Positions 52,105 to 61,397 of a stretch of 64,000 nt of DNA are shown here, piece after piece. A program made the translations under genes and the position numbers. The stretch lies in assembly GCF_965216805.1 (NCBI RefSeq), contig NZ_CBDCGN010000003.1, positions 744,001 to 808,000 on the forward strand, given 5' to 3'. Source of the stretch: Panacagrimonas sp965216805. GTDB lineage: Bacteria > Pseudomonadota > Gammaproteobacteria > Nevskiales > Nevskiaceae. Each line of letters starts with the position of its first letter. The first letter of the stretch is position 1. Below the pieces are notes generated by a model, which searched no databases, was not told where the DNA came from, and saw only the letters and a program-made list of their open reading frames with translations.

Positions 52105-53748
52105 TCATCCTTCCGCGTGCAGGCGGTCGGCGTCTTCGAGAATCATGTCTGCACCTTTTTCCCCAATCATCGTGGCCGGGGCGTTGGTGTTGCTGCCGGG
52201 GACAGTGGGCATGATCGAACAATCGACGACCCTCAGGCGCTGAACCCCGTGCACCCTCAAGCGGGCATCCACCACACTGCTGGTGTCGCCGGCCGGACCC
52301 ATCCTGCAGGTGCCAACCGGGTGATAGGCGATCTCCGCGGTGCGACGAACGTAGTCCGCAAGTTCTTCGTCGGATTGCAAGTGGGCGCCCGGCGCGATCT
52401 CGACACCTCGATGCGCATCCAAGGCGGGTTGCGCCAACACCCGGCGGGTTTCCCGGATGGCTTGCACCAGGCGCGCAACATCACGCGCTTCGGCGGCGTA
52501 GTTCGGGTCTATCCGCGGCGGGGCGAGCGGGTCCGCGCTGTTGAGGCCGACGACCCCGCGTGAGGCCGGCCGCAGGTCGTAGCTCATCAGGCAGTAGCCA
52601 TAACGGGTCATGACCCCGGACAGATCCAGTCCGTGTTGTCCGTTCGGCGCCGGCAGGAAATGCCACTGAATATCCGGAACTGCTTCCTGGTCCGAGGATC
52701 TGAAAAATCCGCCGGCTTCCGCAGCGTTGCTGGTGAATTCGCCTTTTCTGCGGAAGACGTAGTTCATCCATCCCAGAAGCAATCGTGGCCAGGCGCCGGG
52801 CACGAACGAAACGCCCACTCGCGAACGCGCGCGGGTCTCCACGATGACGTCCAGATGATCCTGCAGATTGGCGCCCACTCCGGGCAGTTCCTTGAGAACC
52901 TCGATTCCATGCCGACCGAGTTCCTCGCCGGGACCGATACCCGACAGCATGAGCAGTTGCGGAGATTGAAACGTGCCTGCCGACAGGATCACTTCCTTGG
53001 TCGCACGAAGGTCTTGGTAACGACCTTTGCGGAGCACGCGCACGCCGACAGCCGTCGAGCCTTGGAACAGGACCCGGGTGGCATGCGTGGCGGTCAGCAC
53101 CGTCAGATTGGTACGACCCGCTGCGGGCGCCAGATAAGCACGTGCGTTGCTGTGGCGTTGTCCGCCTTTCTGAAACACGTGGAACATGCCGACGCCTTCC
53201 TGACGGGCGCCGTTGAAATCCCGGTTCTGCTGGTGACCGGCCTGCACGGCAGCTCGAACGAAGGCCTTGCTCAGCGGATTGTCATGGCGGCGCTCGGACA
53301 CGTTGAGGGGACCGTTCGCTCCGTGAAACGGCCGATCGGCATCCGAGCACGAGAGCTCGAAGGTCTCCGATTTGATGAAGTAAGGCAGCACATCCCGATA
53401 CGACCAACCCTCGCAGCCCAGCGCCGCCCAATGGTCGTAATCGCTCGGATGTCCGCGCGTGTACACCGTGGCATTGATGGCGCTGGAGCCGCCCAGGACT
53501 TTGCCGCGGGGCTGATACAGACGCCGACCGCAAAGATGGGCTTGCGGCTCGCTCCAGAATTTCCAGTTGCAGAACCAGCCGCGGACCAACGGAATGATTC
53601 CGAGCGGCATGCGTATCAACGGATTGCGATCCGTCGGGCCGGCTTCGACCAGACACACCGAGTTCCGGCCGTCCGCGCTGAGGCGGTTGGCCAGGACGCA
53701 GCCGGCGGAGCCGCCGCCCACGATCACGTAATCGTAGGACGTGCTCAT
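52105..53748 (-). CDS. GMC-family FAD oxidoreductase (choline/alcohol dehydrogenase-like), 547 aa
   Basis: FAD Rossmann motif YVIVGGGSAGCVLANRLS at residues 6-23; the GMC signature PRGKVLGGSSAINATVYTRG near 85; the second signature SAGTFQSPQLLMLSGIGP near 265; and the catalytic histidine region YHPVGTCRMGP with GSNTNAPATMIGEK at the C-terminus. It would oxidise an alcohol, possibly a side-chain hydroxyl of the acyl-CoA pathway around it. Four bases after the CaiB gene, so one operon. Confidence 0.92.
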   Translation of the reverse strand: MSTSYDYVIVGGGSAGCVLANRLSADGRNSVCLVEAGPTDRNPLIRMPLGIIPLVRGWFCNWKFWSEPQAHLCGRRLYQPRGKVLGGSSAINATVYTRGHPSDYDHWAALGCEGWSYRDVLPYFIKSETFELSCSDADRPFHGANGPLNVSERRHDNPLSKAFVRAAVQAGHQQNRDFNGARQEGVGMFHVFQKGGQRHSNARAYLAPAAGRTNLTVLTATHATRVLFQGSTAVGVRVLRKGRYQDLRATKEVILSAGTFQSPQLLMLSGIGPGEELGRHGIEVLKELPGVGANLQDHLDVIVETRARSRVGVSFVPGAWPRLLLGWMNYVFRRKGEFTSNAAEAGGFFRSSDQEAVPDIQWHFLPAPNGQHGLDLSGVMTRYGYCLMSYDLRPASRGVVGLNSADPLAPPRIDPNYAAEARDVARLVQAIRETRRVLAQPALDAHRGVEIAPGAHLQSDEELADYVRRTAEIAYHPVGTCRMGPAGDTSSVVDARLRVHGVQRLRVVDCSIMPTVPGSNTNAPATMIGEKGADMILEDADRLHAEG

Positions 53749-53752
53749 GGGT

Positions 53753-54850
53753 TCAATCGCCCAGAATTTCGGCGTTGTGCGCGCCCAGCTTCGGGCTTTG
53801 CCCGCCGTGCGCGTGAGCATGGCTGAACTTCAGCGGCAATCCGATCGCCTGTTTGCCGCCGACCATCTCGATCAAGGCCCGCGACCTGACCTGCTCGTTC
53901 TGCAACGCCTCGGCCGGACTGAGCACGGCTGACACGCAGGTCTCCAGGTGCGCCAGCAGCTGTTCCCATTCGTCGCGCGGCTTCCGCTTGAAGAGGTCGG
54001 TCAGTGCGGCACGAAGCGCATCGCCGCCGGGACCCGGCGCCAGCGGCAGCCGGCTCAGTTCCGGCTGACCCACTGCCTGGATCAAGGCCTGGAAAAACTT
54101 GGGCTCCAGCGCGCCCACCGCGATGTGCTTGCCGTCGGCGCATTCGTACACCGCGTAGCTGGGCAGGGCGCCGGTCAGCATGTCGCCCCCGCGCGGTGCC
54201 GGATTACCGAGCTGTCGAACCGTGGACAGCGACAGCACCTGCAGCGCCAGGGTGCCGTCCAGCATGGCGGCGTCGACAAACGTGCCGACCCCGGAGGCGC
54301 GTGCGCCGAACAGCGCTGCCAGAATGCCGGCCAGACAAGTCAACGCGCCGCCGGCCAGATCTGCGACCTGGAAATTCCCCGGGCTGGGTGCCTGACCGTA
54401 TTGGCCGCATTGGTCGAGCTCTCCGGCGTAGCCGCGGTAGTTGATGTCGTGCCCGGCGCGATCGCGATACGGCCCGGTCTGGCCGTAACCCGTCAGCGCC
54501 GCAAACACGATGCGTGGATTGCGTTGACGCGCAGCCTCGAAGCCGCAACCGAGCTTGTCCATGACGCCGGGGCGGAAGCTTTCGAGCACCGCATCGGCAG
54601 TCGCCACCAGATCCAGAAAACGGGATCGATCCTGGGCCTGGCGCAGATCCAGGGTCACCGACTTCTTGCCGCGATTGACCAGATCGAACAGGTCCGGCGA
54701 CAGCGCCCGCGCATAATCCCCGCCCCTGGGCTCCTCGACCTTGATCACTTCCGCGCCCATCTGCGCCAGGTACAAGGTGCAGAACGGACCCGGCAGCAGG
54801 CACGACAGGTCGAGAACGCGAACGCCGCTCAGCAAGGGGTTGAAGGACAT
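53753..54850 (-). CDS. CaiB/BaiF CoA transferase, alpha-methylacyl-CoA racemase-like, 365 aa
   Basis: GVRVLDLSCLLPGPFCTLYLAQMGAEVIKVE opens the family III fold; ESFRPGVMDKLG holds the transferase-aspartate region; AGHDINYRGYAG and VADLAGGAL match racemase active-site residues, as in the homologue at 22003. Likely alpha-methylacyl-CoA epimerisation before beta-oxidation. Middle gene of the acyl-CoA dehydrogenase-CaiB-GMC set; about 120 bases with a GGGAATC repeat separate it from the dehydrogenase. Confidence 0.9.
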   Translation of the reverse strand: MSFNPLLSGVRVLDLSCLLPGPFCTLYLAQMGAEVIKVEEPRGGDYARALSPDLFDLVNRGKKSVTLDLRQAQDRSRFLDLVATADAVLESFRPGVMDKLGCGFEAARQRNPRIVFAALTGYGQTGPYRDRAGHDINYRGYAGELDQCGQYGQAPSPGNFQVADLAGGALTCLAGILAALFGARASGVGTFVDAAMLDGTLALQVLSLSTVRQLGNPAPRGGDMLTGALPSYAVYECADGKHIAVGALEPKFFQALIQAVGQPELSRLPLAPGPGGDALRAALTDLFKRKPRDEWEQLLAHLETCVSAVLSPAEALQNEQVRSRALIEMVGGKQAIGLPLKFSHAHAHGGQSPKLGAHNAEILGD

Positions 54851-54881
54851 GAGGGCGGGTCAGGGCAATGGGCGGTTGCGG

Positions 54882-54964
54882 GATTCGAGAATCGGGAATC
54901 GGGAATCGGGAATCGGGTGGGGCTGTCTTTCACGATTCCCGACTCCCCACTCCCGATTCCCGGC
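54882..54964. repeat. Second GGGAATC inverted repeat cluster
   Basis: Left arm 54882-54918 contains four successive CGGGAAT units; the right arm 54931-54963 contains GATTCCC-type units, with a 12-base loop. It lies between two tandem minus-strand genes, as does the cluster in hslVU. Confidence 0.8.
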
Positions 54965-54970
54965 CTTTCC

Positions 54971-56110
54971 CTACATCGTCCGCGCAATCAGCTCCTTCAT
55001 GATCTCGTTGGTGCCGCCGTAGATGCGCTGTGCGCGCGAGTCGATCCAGGCACGCGCCACCGGATACTCCAGCATGTAGCCGTAGCCGCCGTGAAGCTGC
55101 ACGCACTCGTCGATCACCTTCATCATCAGGTCCGAGGTCCAGTACTTGGCGGTCGCCGCGTCATCCACGCCGAGCTTGTTCTTGAGCTGCATCTCGATGC
55201 ACTTGTCGACGAATACGCGCGCAATGCTCAGCTCCGCCTTCATCTCGGCGAGCTTGAAGCGCGTGTTCTGGAAGCTCGCCACAGGCTTGCCGAACACCTT
55301 GCGCTCGCGCGTGTAGGCCAGCGTGTGCTTGAGCACCGCCTCGGCACCGGCGACCGAGGTGATCGCGATCATCAGGCGTTCCCAGGCCAGCTCCTTCATC
55401 AGCATGATGAAGCCCATGCCTTCCATGCCGAGCCGGTTGGCCTTGGGCACGCGCACGTTCTCGAAGAACAGCTCGCAGGTGTCCTGCGCCTTCATGCCGA
55501 CCTTCTTGAGCGGCTTGCCCTTGGTGAAGCCGGTGCGCGAGGCCTCGACCAGGATCAGCGACAAGTCCTTGGCGCCCTCGCCGGAGTTGCCGGTGCGCGC
55601 CACCACCACCACCAGGTCGGACAGATAGCCGTTGGTGATGAAGATCTTGGAGCCGTTGATGACGTAGTCGTCGCCGTCGAGCACCGCGGTGGTCTTCACC
55701 GCCTGAAGATCCGAGCCGGTGCCCGGTTCGGTCATCGCGATGGCACCGATGATCTCGCCGCTCGCCATCTTCGGCAGCCAGTGCAGCTTCTGCTCCTGGC
55801 TGCCGAAATTGTTGATGTAGTTGGCCACGATGTCGGAGTGCAGCGAGAAGCCCGAGCCGGAATCGCCGGAGTAGGACTGCTCCTCCATCAGCACCACGCT
55901 GTAGCTGCGGTCCACGCCCAGGCCGCCGAACTCTTCCGGCATGGTCGCGCACAGCAGGCCTAGTTCGCCGGCCTTGTTCCAGAGGTTACGGTCGATGTGC
56001 TGCTGCTCCTCGAAGCGCTCGCGGTGCGGCACGATCTCGGTCTCGAAGAAACGGCGCGCCGTCTTGCGGAAGTCTTCGTGCTCGGGGCCGAAAAGGGTTC
56101 TTGGAATCAC
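54971..56110 (-). CDS. Acyl-CoA dehydrogenase, 379 aa
   Basis: Flavin enzyme of fatty- or branched-acyl-CoA oxidation. AIAMTEPGTGSDLQAVKTTA is the FAD-binding signature near residue 125, and the C-terminal QLHGGYGYMLEYPVARAW and RIYGGTNEIMKELIAR carry the conserved glycine-rich and catalytic-glutamate regions (EIMKE). GTG at 56110, with GGAG six bases upstream, is preferred; the longer frame has no better site. Divergent from a TetR regulator. Confidence 0.93.
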   Translation of the reverse strand: MIPRTLFGPEHEDFRKTARRFFETEIVPHRERFEEQQHIDRNLWNKAGELGLLCATMPEEFGGLGVDRSYSVVLMEEQSYSGDSGSGFSLHSDIVANYINNFGSQEQKLHWLPKMASGEIIGAIAMTEPGTGSDLQAVKTTAVLDGDDYVINGSKIFITNGYLSDLVVVVARTGNSGEGAKDLSLILVEASRTGFTKGKPLKKVGMKAQDTCELFFENVRVPKANRLGMEGMGFIMLMKELAWERLMIAITSVAGAEAVLKHTLAYTRERKVFGKPVASFQNTRFKLAEMKAELSIARVFVDKCIEMQLKNKLGVDDAATAKYWTSDLMMKVIDECVQLHGGYGYMLEYPVARAWIDSRAQRIYGGTNEIMKELIARTM

Positions 56111-56205
56111 GTGTCGCTCCAGAAGGGGTCCGGTGCCGCAAGGCATCGGAGCAAGGGAAAACCGGTGGGCAGCAAGGGGTCGGCGTCGAGCGCCGGAAAT
56201 CTCGT

Positions 56206-56231
56206 TTACATGCAGTACGTACTGTATGTAA
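56206..56231. promoter_or_regulatory. 26-bp palindromic TetR operator candidate
   Basis: The half TTACATGCAGTAC (56206-56218) is the inverted match, 12 of 13 bases, of GTACTGTATGTAA (56219-56231). It lies between the divergent acyl-CoA dehydrogenase and tetR starts, the expected place for a TetR-family operator. FadR/PsrA-type acyl-CoA regulators bind palindromes of similar size. Confidence 0.7.
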
Positions 56232-56254
56232 CATCCTCGACCGTCGGCCTGTCA

Positions 56255-57001
56255 ATGGCCCCGACTTGTCCGTGCCGGGACGCGCCGGCCGCACCGGAGG
56301 TTTCCTTGCCGCTTTCCACCGCACGCCGCGCCGTCGCGCCTTCGGCACCGATCCCGCGCCGCACCCAGTCCGAGCGCAGCGATGCCATGCGCAAGCGCCT
56401 GGTCGAGGCCACGCTGGTGTGCCTGGGCCGCGACGGCTATTCCGGCACCACGGTCAGCTCGGTGGTGCGCCAGGCCGGCGTGTCGCGCGGCGCGCACCTG
56501 CATCACTTCCCCAACAAGAACGCGCTGATCCTGGCGGCGGCCGACCGTCTGCTGCGCCAGGCCTACCGCGTGCTCGGCGAGCTGCTTCTGGGCGTGGCGC
56601 AGGAAGACAACCGCCTGCAGGCGCTGGTGGCCACTGCGTGGAAGGAACTGTTCGATACCCCGATGTTCAACGCCTTCCTGGAACTGCTGATGGCCAGCCA
56701 GCACGATGCACACCTGGCGCGTTCGCTGCAGAAGCTGTTCGCCAGCGCTGCGCAGGCCATCGACCCGCCCATCGCGCACTACTTCGAGCCTCGCGGCGCG
56801 CAAAGCCTGAGCCCACGCGACCTGTTCCTGATGACGCCGCTGATGCTCAGCGGCCTCGCCGCTATCCGTCACCTGATGCGACAGCCGCAACAGGCGCAGC
56901 ATTACCTGATGGTGTGGACCCAGCTCATGCTCGGCCAGATGAAGGCGCGCAAGGGCGTGCGCCAGCCCCCGCCGAGGCCGGCGAACTGGGATGTGGGGTA
57001 G
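56255..57001 (+). CDS. TetR-family regulator of the acyl-CoA genes, 248 aa
   Basis: HTH at about residues 45-90: RKRLVEATLVCLGRDGYSGTTVSSVVRQAGVSRGAHLHHFPNKNALILAAADRLL, with HHFPNK the usual TetR end. The C-terminal ligand domain (about 95-235) is unrecognised. The first 35 residues are proline- and alanine-rich and unlike the family, so the start could be later. Divergent from acyl-CoA dehydrogenase with a palindrome between; acyl-CoA is the likely ligand by context. Confidence 0.9.
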   Translation: MAPTCPCRDAPAAPEVSLPLSTARRAVAPSAPIPRRTQSERSDAMRKRLVEATLVCLGRDGYSGTTVSSVVRQAGVSRGAHLHHFPNKNALILAAADRLLRQAYRVLGELLLGVAQEDNRLQALVATAWKELFDTPMFNAFLELLMASQHDAHLARSLQKLFASAAQAIDPPIAHYFEPRGAQSLSPRDLFLMTPLMLSGLAAIRHLMRQPQQAQHYLMVWTQLMLGQMKARKGVRQPPPRPANWDVG

Positions 57002-57096
57002 CCGACATTCGGCATTCGACCCCGACTCCGTGCGGCTTACGTGAGAACCGGACACCCGATAGTCTTCGGTCGTCAACAAGCGACTCCTGGAACGCC

Positions 57097-58155
57097 ATGC
57101 CGCTGTATCAGCTTGCCGCCGACGCGATTGAGCCCGTCGTCACGACCACCTTTGCGGCGGCCGGTCTAAGAGAACGTCAGCACCTTCAAGCCCTGCTTCG
57201 CCAACGGATCGACGTGATCGCGCCCGATACGCTGGTGATCGCCGAAGAGTTCGGCGAATGGACCGACGGTCGCCGCCGGATCGACTTACTTGGCATTGAT
57301 CGCCTGGGTAACCTAGTGGTGATAGAACTCAAACGGACGGAGGACGGCGGCCACATGGAGCTGCAGGCCATCCGCTACGCGGCGATGGTGGCCGCGATGA
57401 CTTTCGACCGCGCGGTGGACATTTTCCAGCAATTTCTCGAAAGCCAGGGAGCCGATGCCGACGCACGGTCCGGTCTACTGGATTTTCTCGGATGGGACGA
57501 ACCGGACGAGGAACACTTTGCGCAGGACGTGCGCATCGTGCTGGCATCTGCCGAGTTCTCGCGAGAACTCACCACCTCGGTGTTGTGGCTCAACGAGCAC
57601 GGCCTGGATATCCGTTGTGTCCGGATGCGGCCGTTCGAGCACGCTGGTCAGGTATTGATCGATATTCAGCCGATCATTCCGCTCCCGGAGGTGGAGGACT
57701 ATCAGGTCCGAGTACGCGACAAGGCGCGCCTGGAGCAGGCGGCTCGCGCCACTGGGCGGGATTTCACGCGGTTCGATGTCGTGGTCGGCGGTGAGACGTT
57801 CTCGAACCTGCCGAAGCGCCGCGCAGTCCACCGCGTGATCAAGTCGCTCTGCGACAACGGGGTGTCACCCCAGCGCATCGAGGCAGTCCTGCCTTGGAAA
57901 ACAGATCTGTTTCGCCATTTCCCGGGCACGCTCGACAGCGCATCGGTTCGCGAGCAGTTGCTCGAACAGCTTCGGTCCGAGGGACGAAAGGAGGAAACCG
58001 GTCGCCATTTCATCGATGACGATGAGCTGATCCACTGGGGGGAGCAAACTTCGGCCCTGACCAAGATGTGGGGGACCCGCACCGCAGAGGCAATTGGCAT
58101 CCTGTTGCAAGAGTATCCGGACCGCGGGGTGAGTTGCGCAGAGCAGCCCCGCTGA
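57097..58155 (+). CDS. NucS/DUF91-like PD-(D/E)XK nuclease-family protein, 352 aa
   Basis: The N-terminal part has RQRIDVIAPDTLVIAEEFGEWTDGRRRIDLLGIDRLGNLVVIELKRTEDGGHMELQAIRYAAM at about residues 31-95: D in IDLLGID and the E-x-K of VVIELKR are a PD-(D/E)XK metal-site pattern as in NucS-like endonucleases. The C-terminal third (DFTRFDVVVGGETFSNLPKRR, FRHFPG) is a separate domain of unknown role. It appears to be a stand-alone gene. Some relatives sit in defence-type contexts (from memory), so restriction or repair is possible. Confidence 0.75.
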   Translation: MPLYQLAADAIEPVVTTTFAAAGLRERQHLQALLRQRIDVIAPDTLVIAEEFGEWTDGRRRIDLLGIDRLGNLVVIELKRTEDGGHMELQAIRYAAMVAAMTFDRAVDIFQQFLESQGADADARSGLLDFLGWDEPDEEHFAQDVRIVLASAEFSRELTTSVLWLNEHGLDIRCVRMRPFEHAGQVLIDIQPIIPLPEVEDYQVRVRDKARLEQAARATGRDFTRFDVVVGGETFSNLPKRRAVHRVIKSLCDNGVSPQRIEAVLPWKTDLFRHFPGTLDSASVREQLLEQLRSEGRKEETGRHFIDDDELIHWGEQTSALTKMWGTRTAEAIGILLQEYPDRGVSCAEQPR

Positions 58156-58238
58156 AACCGACCAATCCGCCGATTGAATTCGGCGCGATGCCCGAGCCAT
58201 CATCGGCGCCCGACGATTTCGGAATGGCGGAGCCTCCC

Positions 58239-60329
58239 ATGCGTTCGTCCCTGATTTCCGTTCTTGCCGCCGCACTGCTGCTGTCCGCCTGTGGCGGCGG
58301 CGGAGGCAACAGCCTCGACGCCCCCGGCCCGGCCGCCGCGCAGGCCACGCCGCTGTCCGAGCTTCGGCTCAAGCGTTTCCAGACCGGGTGTTCGGACTGG
58401 GTCCCGGAAGTGACGGACGCGCTGACCGAGGAATACCTGCAGGGCTACGCCTGCCTGCTCGATGCACCCTGCCCGGTGTTCGTCGATGTCGGCCTGGCCG
58501 AGCCCGGCGCCCCGGTTCCGGTGGGCTCGCCGGCCGAGGACGCGCTGGACATCCCCGACCGCGTGTCCGAAACCAACGTGCAGGAAAGCGGCGTGGACGA
58601 GGCCGACATCGTCAAGATCGACAGCGCCGGCCGGCTCTACGTGCTGTCGCCCCGCGGCCTGTCGATCGTGACCGCGTTTCCGCCCGAGTCGCTGGGTGCA
58701 CAGGATCCGGTGACGCTGGATCTTGCTACGGGGCAGGACGGCTTCGCCGCGAGCGAGCTGTTTCTCGACGAGGGCGCCGGTCGCGCGGTGGTGCTGGGTT
58801 CGCGCTTCGCCGGCGGACGCGCCTATGCGGTGAGCGTGTTCGTCGACGTCTCCAACCCGCAGACGCCGGTGGAGACTGGCCGGATCGAAACCGAGGGCTA
58901 CGGGCTGGAAGCGCGCCGCATCGGGGCGCGCGTACATCGCGTCAGCCGCTACGACGTGCCGCGACCGGACTGGCTGTATGAGAGTGACAGCGCGCTGGCG
59001 GACCTGCGCGCGGATTATTTCACGGCGCAGTCGGAGGGCGATGCGGTGACCGCGGACCGCATCAAGCAGGACGTGCGCGCGGCCATCGGTGATCGCCTGT
59101 CGGAGGAAGGCGTGACCGGCCTGCTGCCGGAACTCGCCACCCAGACCGCCGGCGCGGCGCGCAGCGCCACCACACTGGACTGCGCTGATCTGTCGGCGCC
59201 GGAGGTCACCACCGGCCTGGGCATAGCGGTGATCGACAGCTTCGATCTCGACGGCAGCGACCGCGGCACCACCGCAGTGGTCAACAACGCCTACACGGTC
59301 TATGCCTCGGCGCAGAACCTGTACCTGGCGCAGTCCAGCTTCGGCTGGTTCTTCGCCCCGCTGCAGGACGAGGAAACCGTGATCTATCGGCTGGCGCTGT
59401 CCGACACCGGCGCGGCGCAGTACCAGGGCCTGGGCAAGGTGCCCGGTTCACTGCTGAACCGTTTCGCCCTGTCCGAACACGCGGGTCACCTGCGCGCGGC
59501 CACCACCGAATCCGCGTTCGCCGCCGGGCGCGATGCGTCCCTCAACCATCTGTGGGTGCTGGATGCCGACGGAACCGATCTGCCGACGGTGGCCTCGGTG
59601 CAGGGCTTCGCGCCCGGCGAGCGCATCCAGGGTGCGCGCTTCCTTGGCGAGCGTGGCTTCGTGGTGACCTTCCGCCAGATCGATCCGCTGTTCGCCTTTG
59701 ATCTTTCCGATCCGCTGGCGCCGCGCATCGCCAGCGAGCTCAAGATTCCCGGCTTTTCGAGCTACCTCGCACCGCTGGGCGAGGACTATCTTTTGACCGT
59801 GGGCCGCGACGGCACCGACGAGGGCCTGACCGGCGCGGTGGCCGTGCAGTTGTTCGACGTGCGCGATCTGGAAGACGTGCGCCAGGTCGCGACCTTGGCG
59901 CCCCTGGTGGGTGAGGCCGGCTACAGCTACAGCAGTGCCGAGTACGACCCGCATGCCTTCGGCTACTTCGCCGATGCGGCCGAGGCCACCACGCCGGGCA
60001 CCTTGAGTATTCCCCTGATCAGTTACGGCGACACCGATGCGGCGCGATTTGCCGGCTTCCTGGTGCTGCGCGTGGACCCCGGCGCCGAACGTCCGCTGCT
60101 GGAAGCTGGTCGCATCGACCACGACGGCTTCCTCACCCCTGGCGGCGGCTGCGACGGGTTCGCCGACGGGGCCGGCTGCCGGTTCGCCTACGAGTCTAGC
60201 GATCCGCGGCGTTCGCTGTTCGCGCAGGACGCCGAGCGCATCGTGCTGTACACGGTGTCGGCGCTGGGCCTGCGCGCGAACGACGCGCTGCAGCCGGGGA
60301 CCGCGCTGGGCAGCCTGGCCTTGCCCTGA
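58239..60329 (+). CDS. Beta-propeller lipoprotein, 696 aa
   Basis: Lipobox LSAC in SVLAAALLLSACGGGGG (cysteine near residue 18). The body from about 100 to 690 shows propeller-like repeats: SETNVQESGVDEADIVKIDS, then strands such as GRLYVLSPRGLSIV, GARFLGERGFVVTFRQIDPLFAFDLSDPLAP and KIPGFSSYLAPLGEDYLLTVG, as in the secreted C-terminal beta-propeller family (PF09826-type). GGAG is seven bases before ATG 58239. Surface or periplasmic; no catalytic motif identified. Confidence 0.8.
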   Translation: MRSSLISVLAAALLLSACGGGGGNSLDAPGPAAAQATPLSELRLKRFQTGCSDWVPEVTDALTEEYLQGYACLLDAPCPVFVDVGLAEPGAPVPVGSPAEDALDIPDRVSETNVQESGVDEADIVKIDSAGRLYVLSPRGLSIVTAFPPESLGAQDPVTLDLATGQDGFAASELFLDEGAGRAVVLGSRFAGGRAYAVSVFVDVSNPQTPVETGRIETEGYGLEARRIGARVHRVSRYDVPRPDWLYESDSALADLRADYFTAQSEGDAVTADRIKQDVRAAIGDRLSEEGVTGLLPELATQTAGAARSATTLDCADLSAPEVTTGLGIAVIDSFDLDGSDRGTTAVVNNAYTVYASAQNLYLAQSSFGWFFAPLQDEETVIYRLALSDTGAAQYQGLGKVPGSLLNRFALSEHAGHLRAATTESAFAAGRDASLNHLWVLDADGTDLPTVASVQGFAPGERIQGARFLGERGFVVTFRQIDPLFAFDLSDPLAPRIASELKIPGFSSYLAPLGEDYLLTVGRDGTDEGLTGAVAVQLFDVRDLEDVRQVATLAPLVGEAGYSYSSAEYDPHAFGYFADAAEATTPGTLSIPLISYGDTDAARFAGFLVLRVDPGAERPLLEAGRIDHDGFLTPGGGCDGFADGAGCRFAYESSDPRRSLFAQDAERIVLYTVSALGLRANDALQPGTALGSLALP

Positions 60330-60394
60330 ACCTCCACCGCAGTTCGACCCCGGTGACAGGGTTACCCCTGTCTCAGTTGCGCGGGTCGCCCTGC

Positions 60395-61372
60395 TCAGTT
60401 GCGAGCGATCGCTTCGACCCGGGCACAAGCGGCGCTGCGCCCGGTTCCCAGCGTCCGCAGCATCGGCACGGCCGACGTGCAGGTGCCGGCCTCGACCCAT
60501 TGGCAGCGCGGCGCAAACGCGCAGCCCGGCGGCAGCGCCGACAGGTCCGGCGGCTGGCCGGGCAAGGTCATCAGCGGTCGGTCCACCGGAGACGACAGGT
60601 CGGGCCGCGCACCGACCAGCGCGCGCGAATACGGGTGTGCAGGCTGTTCGAGCAGCGTCTGTGTCGGCCCCAGTTCCGCCGCACGGCCGGCGTACATCAC
60701 CAGGGTGCGCTCACACACTTCGGCGACCACCCCGAAGTCGTGACTGATGAGCACGATGGCGACGCCGAAGTCTTGCCGCAGTTGCTGGAACAACCCCAGG
60801 ATTTGCGCCTGCACGGTGACGTCGAGCGCGGTGGTGGGTTCGTCGGCCAGCAGCAGCGCCGGCTGACAGGCCAGCGCGATCGCGATCATCACGCGCTGCC
60901 GCTGACCGCCGGAGAGTTCGTGCGGGTAGCTGCGCAGCCGCTGCGCCGCGTCCGGAATCTGCACCGCGTCGAGCAGACGCAGGCACTCGCTGCGCGCCGC
61001 GGATTGCGACAGGCCGCGATGCCGCTGCAGGACCTCGGCGATCTGCCGCTCCACCCGCAGGTAAGGGTTGAGGCTGGTCATCGGGTCCTGGAACACCATC
61101 GCGATGCGGTTGCCGCGCAGGCGCGCCAGCTTGCGGCCGGGCAGCTTGAGCAGATCCTGACCCTCGAAGCGCACCGCGCCGCTGACCTTGGCGTTGCGCG
61201 CCAGCAGGCCGAGGATGGCCAGTGCCGTCTGCGATTTTCCTGAACCCGACTCGCCGACGATCCCCAGGGTCTGGCCGGCGTCGAGGGCGAAGCTCAGACC
61301 ATCGACCGCCTGCACCGCGCCGTCGGGCGTGGCGAAGCGGACCGAGAGCTTGTCGACTTCGAGCAGGGGCAT
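60395..61372 (-). CDS. oppD: Oligopeptide ABC transporter ATP-binding protein, OppD-like, 325 aa
   Basis: Walker A GESGSGKS near residue 40, Q-loop MVFQDPMTSLNP, signature LSGGQRQRVMIA, Walker B LLLADEPTTALDVT and H-loop LISHDFGVVAEV are all intact. The C-terminal oligopeptide domain (PYSRALVGARPDL, PGCAFAPRCQW) defines the OppD/DppD class. It is the last gene of the set oppA-oppB-oppC-oppD on the minus strand, separated from oppC by about 290 bases of repeats; no OppF is present in the window. Confidence 0.9.
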   Translation of the reverse strand: MPLLEVDKLSVRFATPDGAVQAVDGLSFALDAGQTLGIVGESGSGKSQTALAILGLLARNAKVSGAVRFEGQDLLKLPGRKLARLRGNRIAMVFQDPMTSLNPYLRVERQIAEVLQRHRGLSQSAARSECLRLLDAVQIPDAAQRLRSYPHELSGGQRQRVMIAIALACQPALLLADEPTTALDVTVQAQILGLFQQLRQDFGVAIVLISHDFGVVAEVCERTLVMYAGRAAELGPTQTLLEQPAHPYSRALVGARPDLSSPVDRPLMTLPGQPPDLSALPPGCAFAPRCQWVEAGTCTSAVPMLRTLGTGRSAACARVEAIARN

Positions 61373-61397
61373 GGGGGTTCAGGTTTTCAACGGCGTT

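Noticed and set aside
53948..55963. 671-codon plus-strand frame opposite the CaiB and acyl-CoA dehydrogenase genes
   Set aside because: Antisense shadow; both minus-strand genes have complete signatures.
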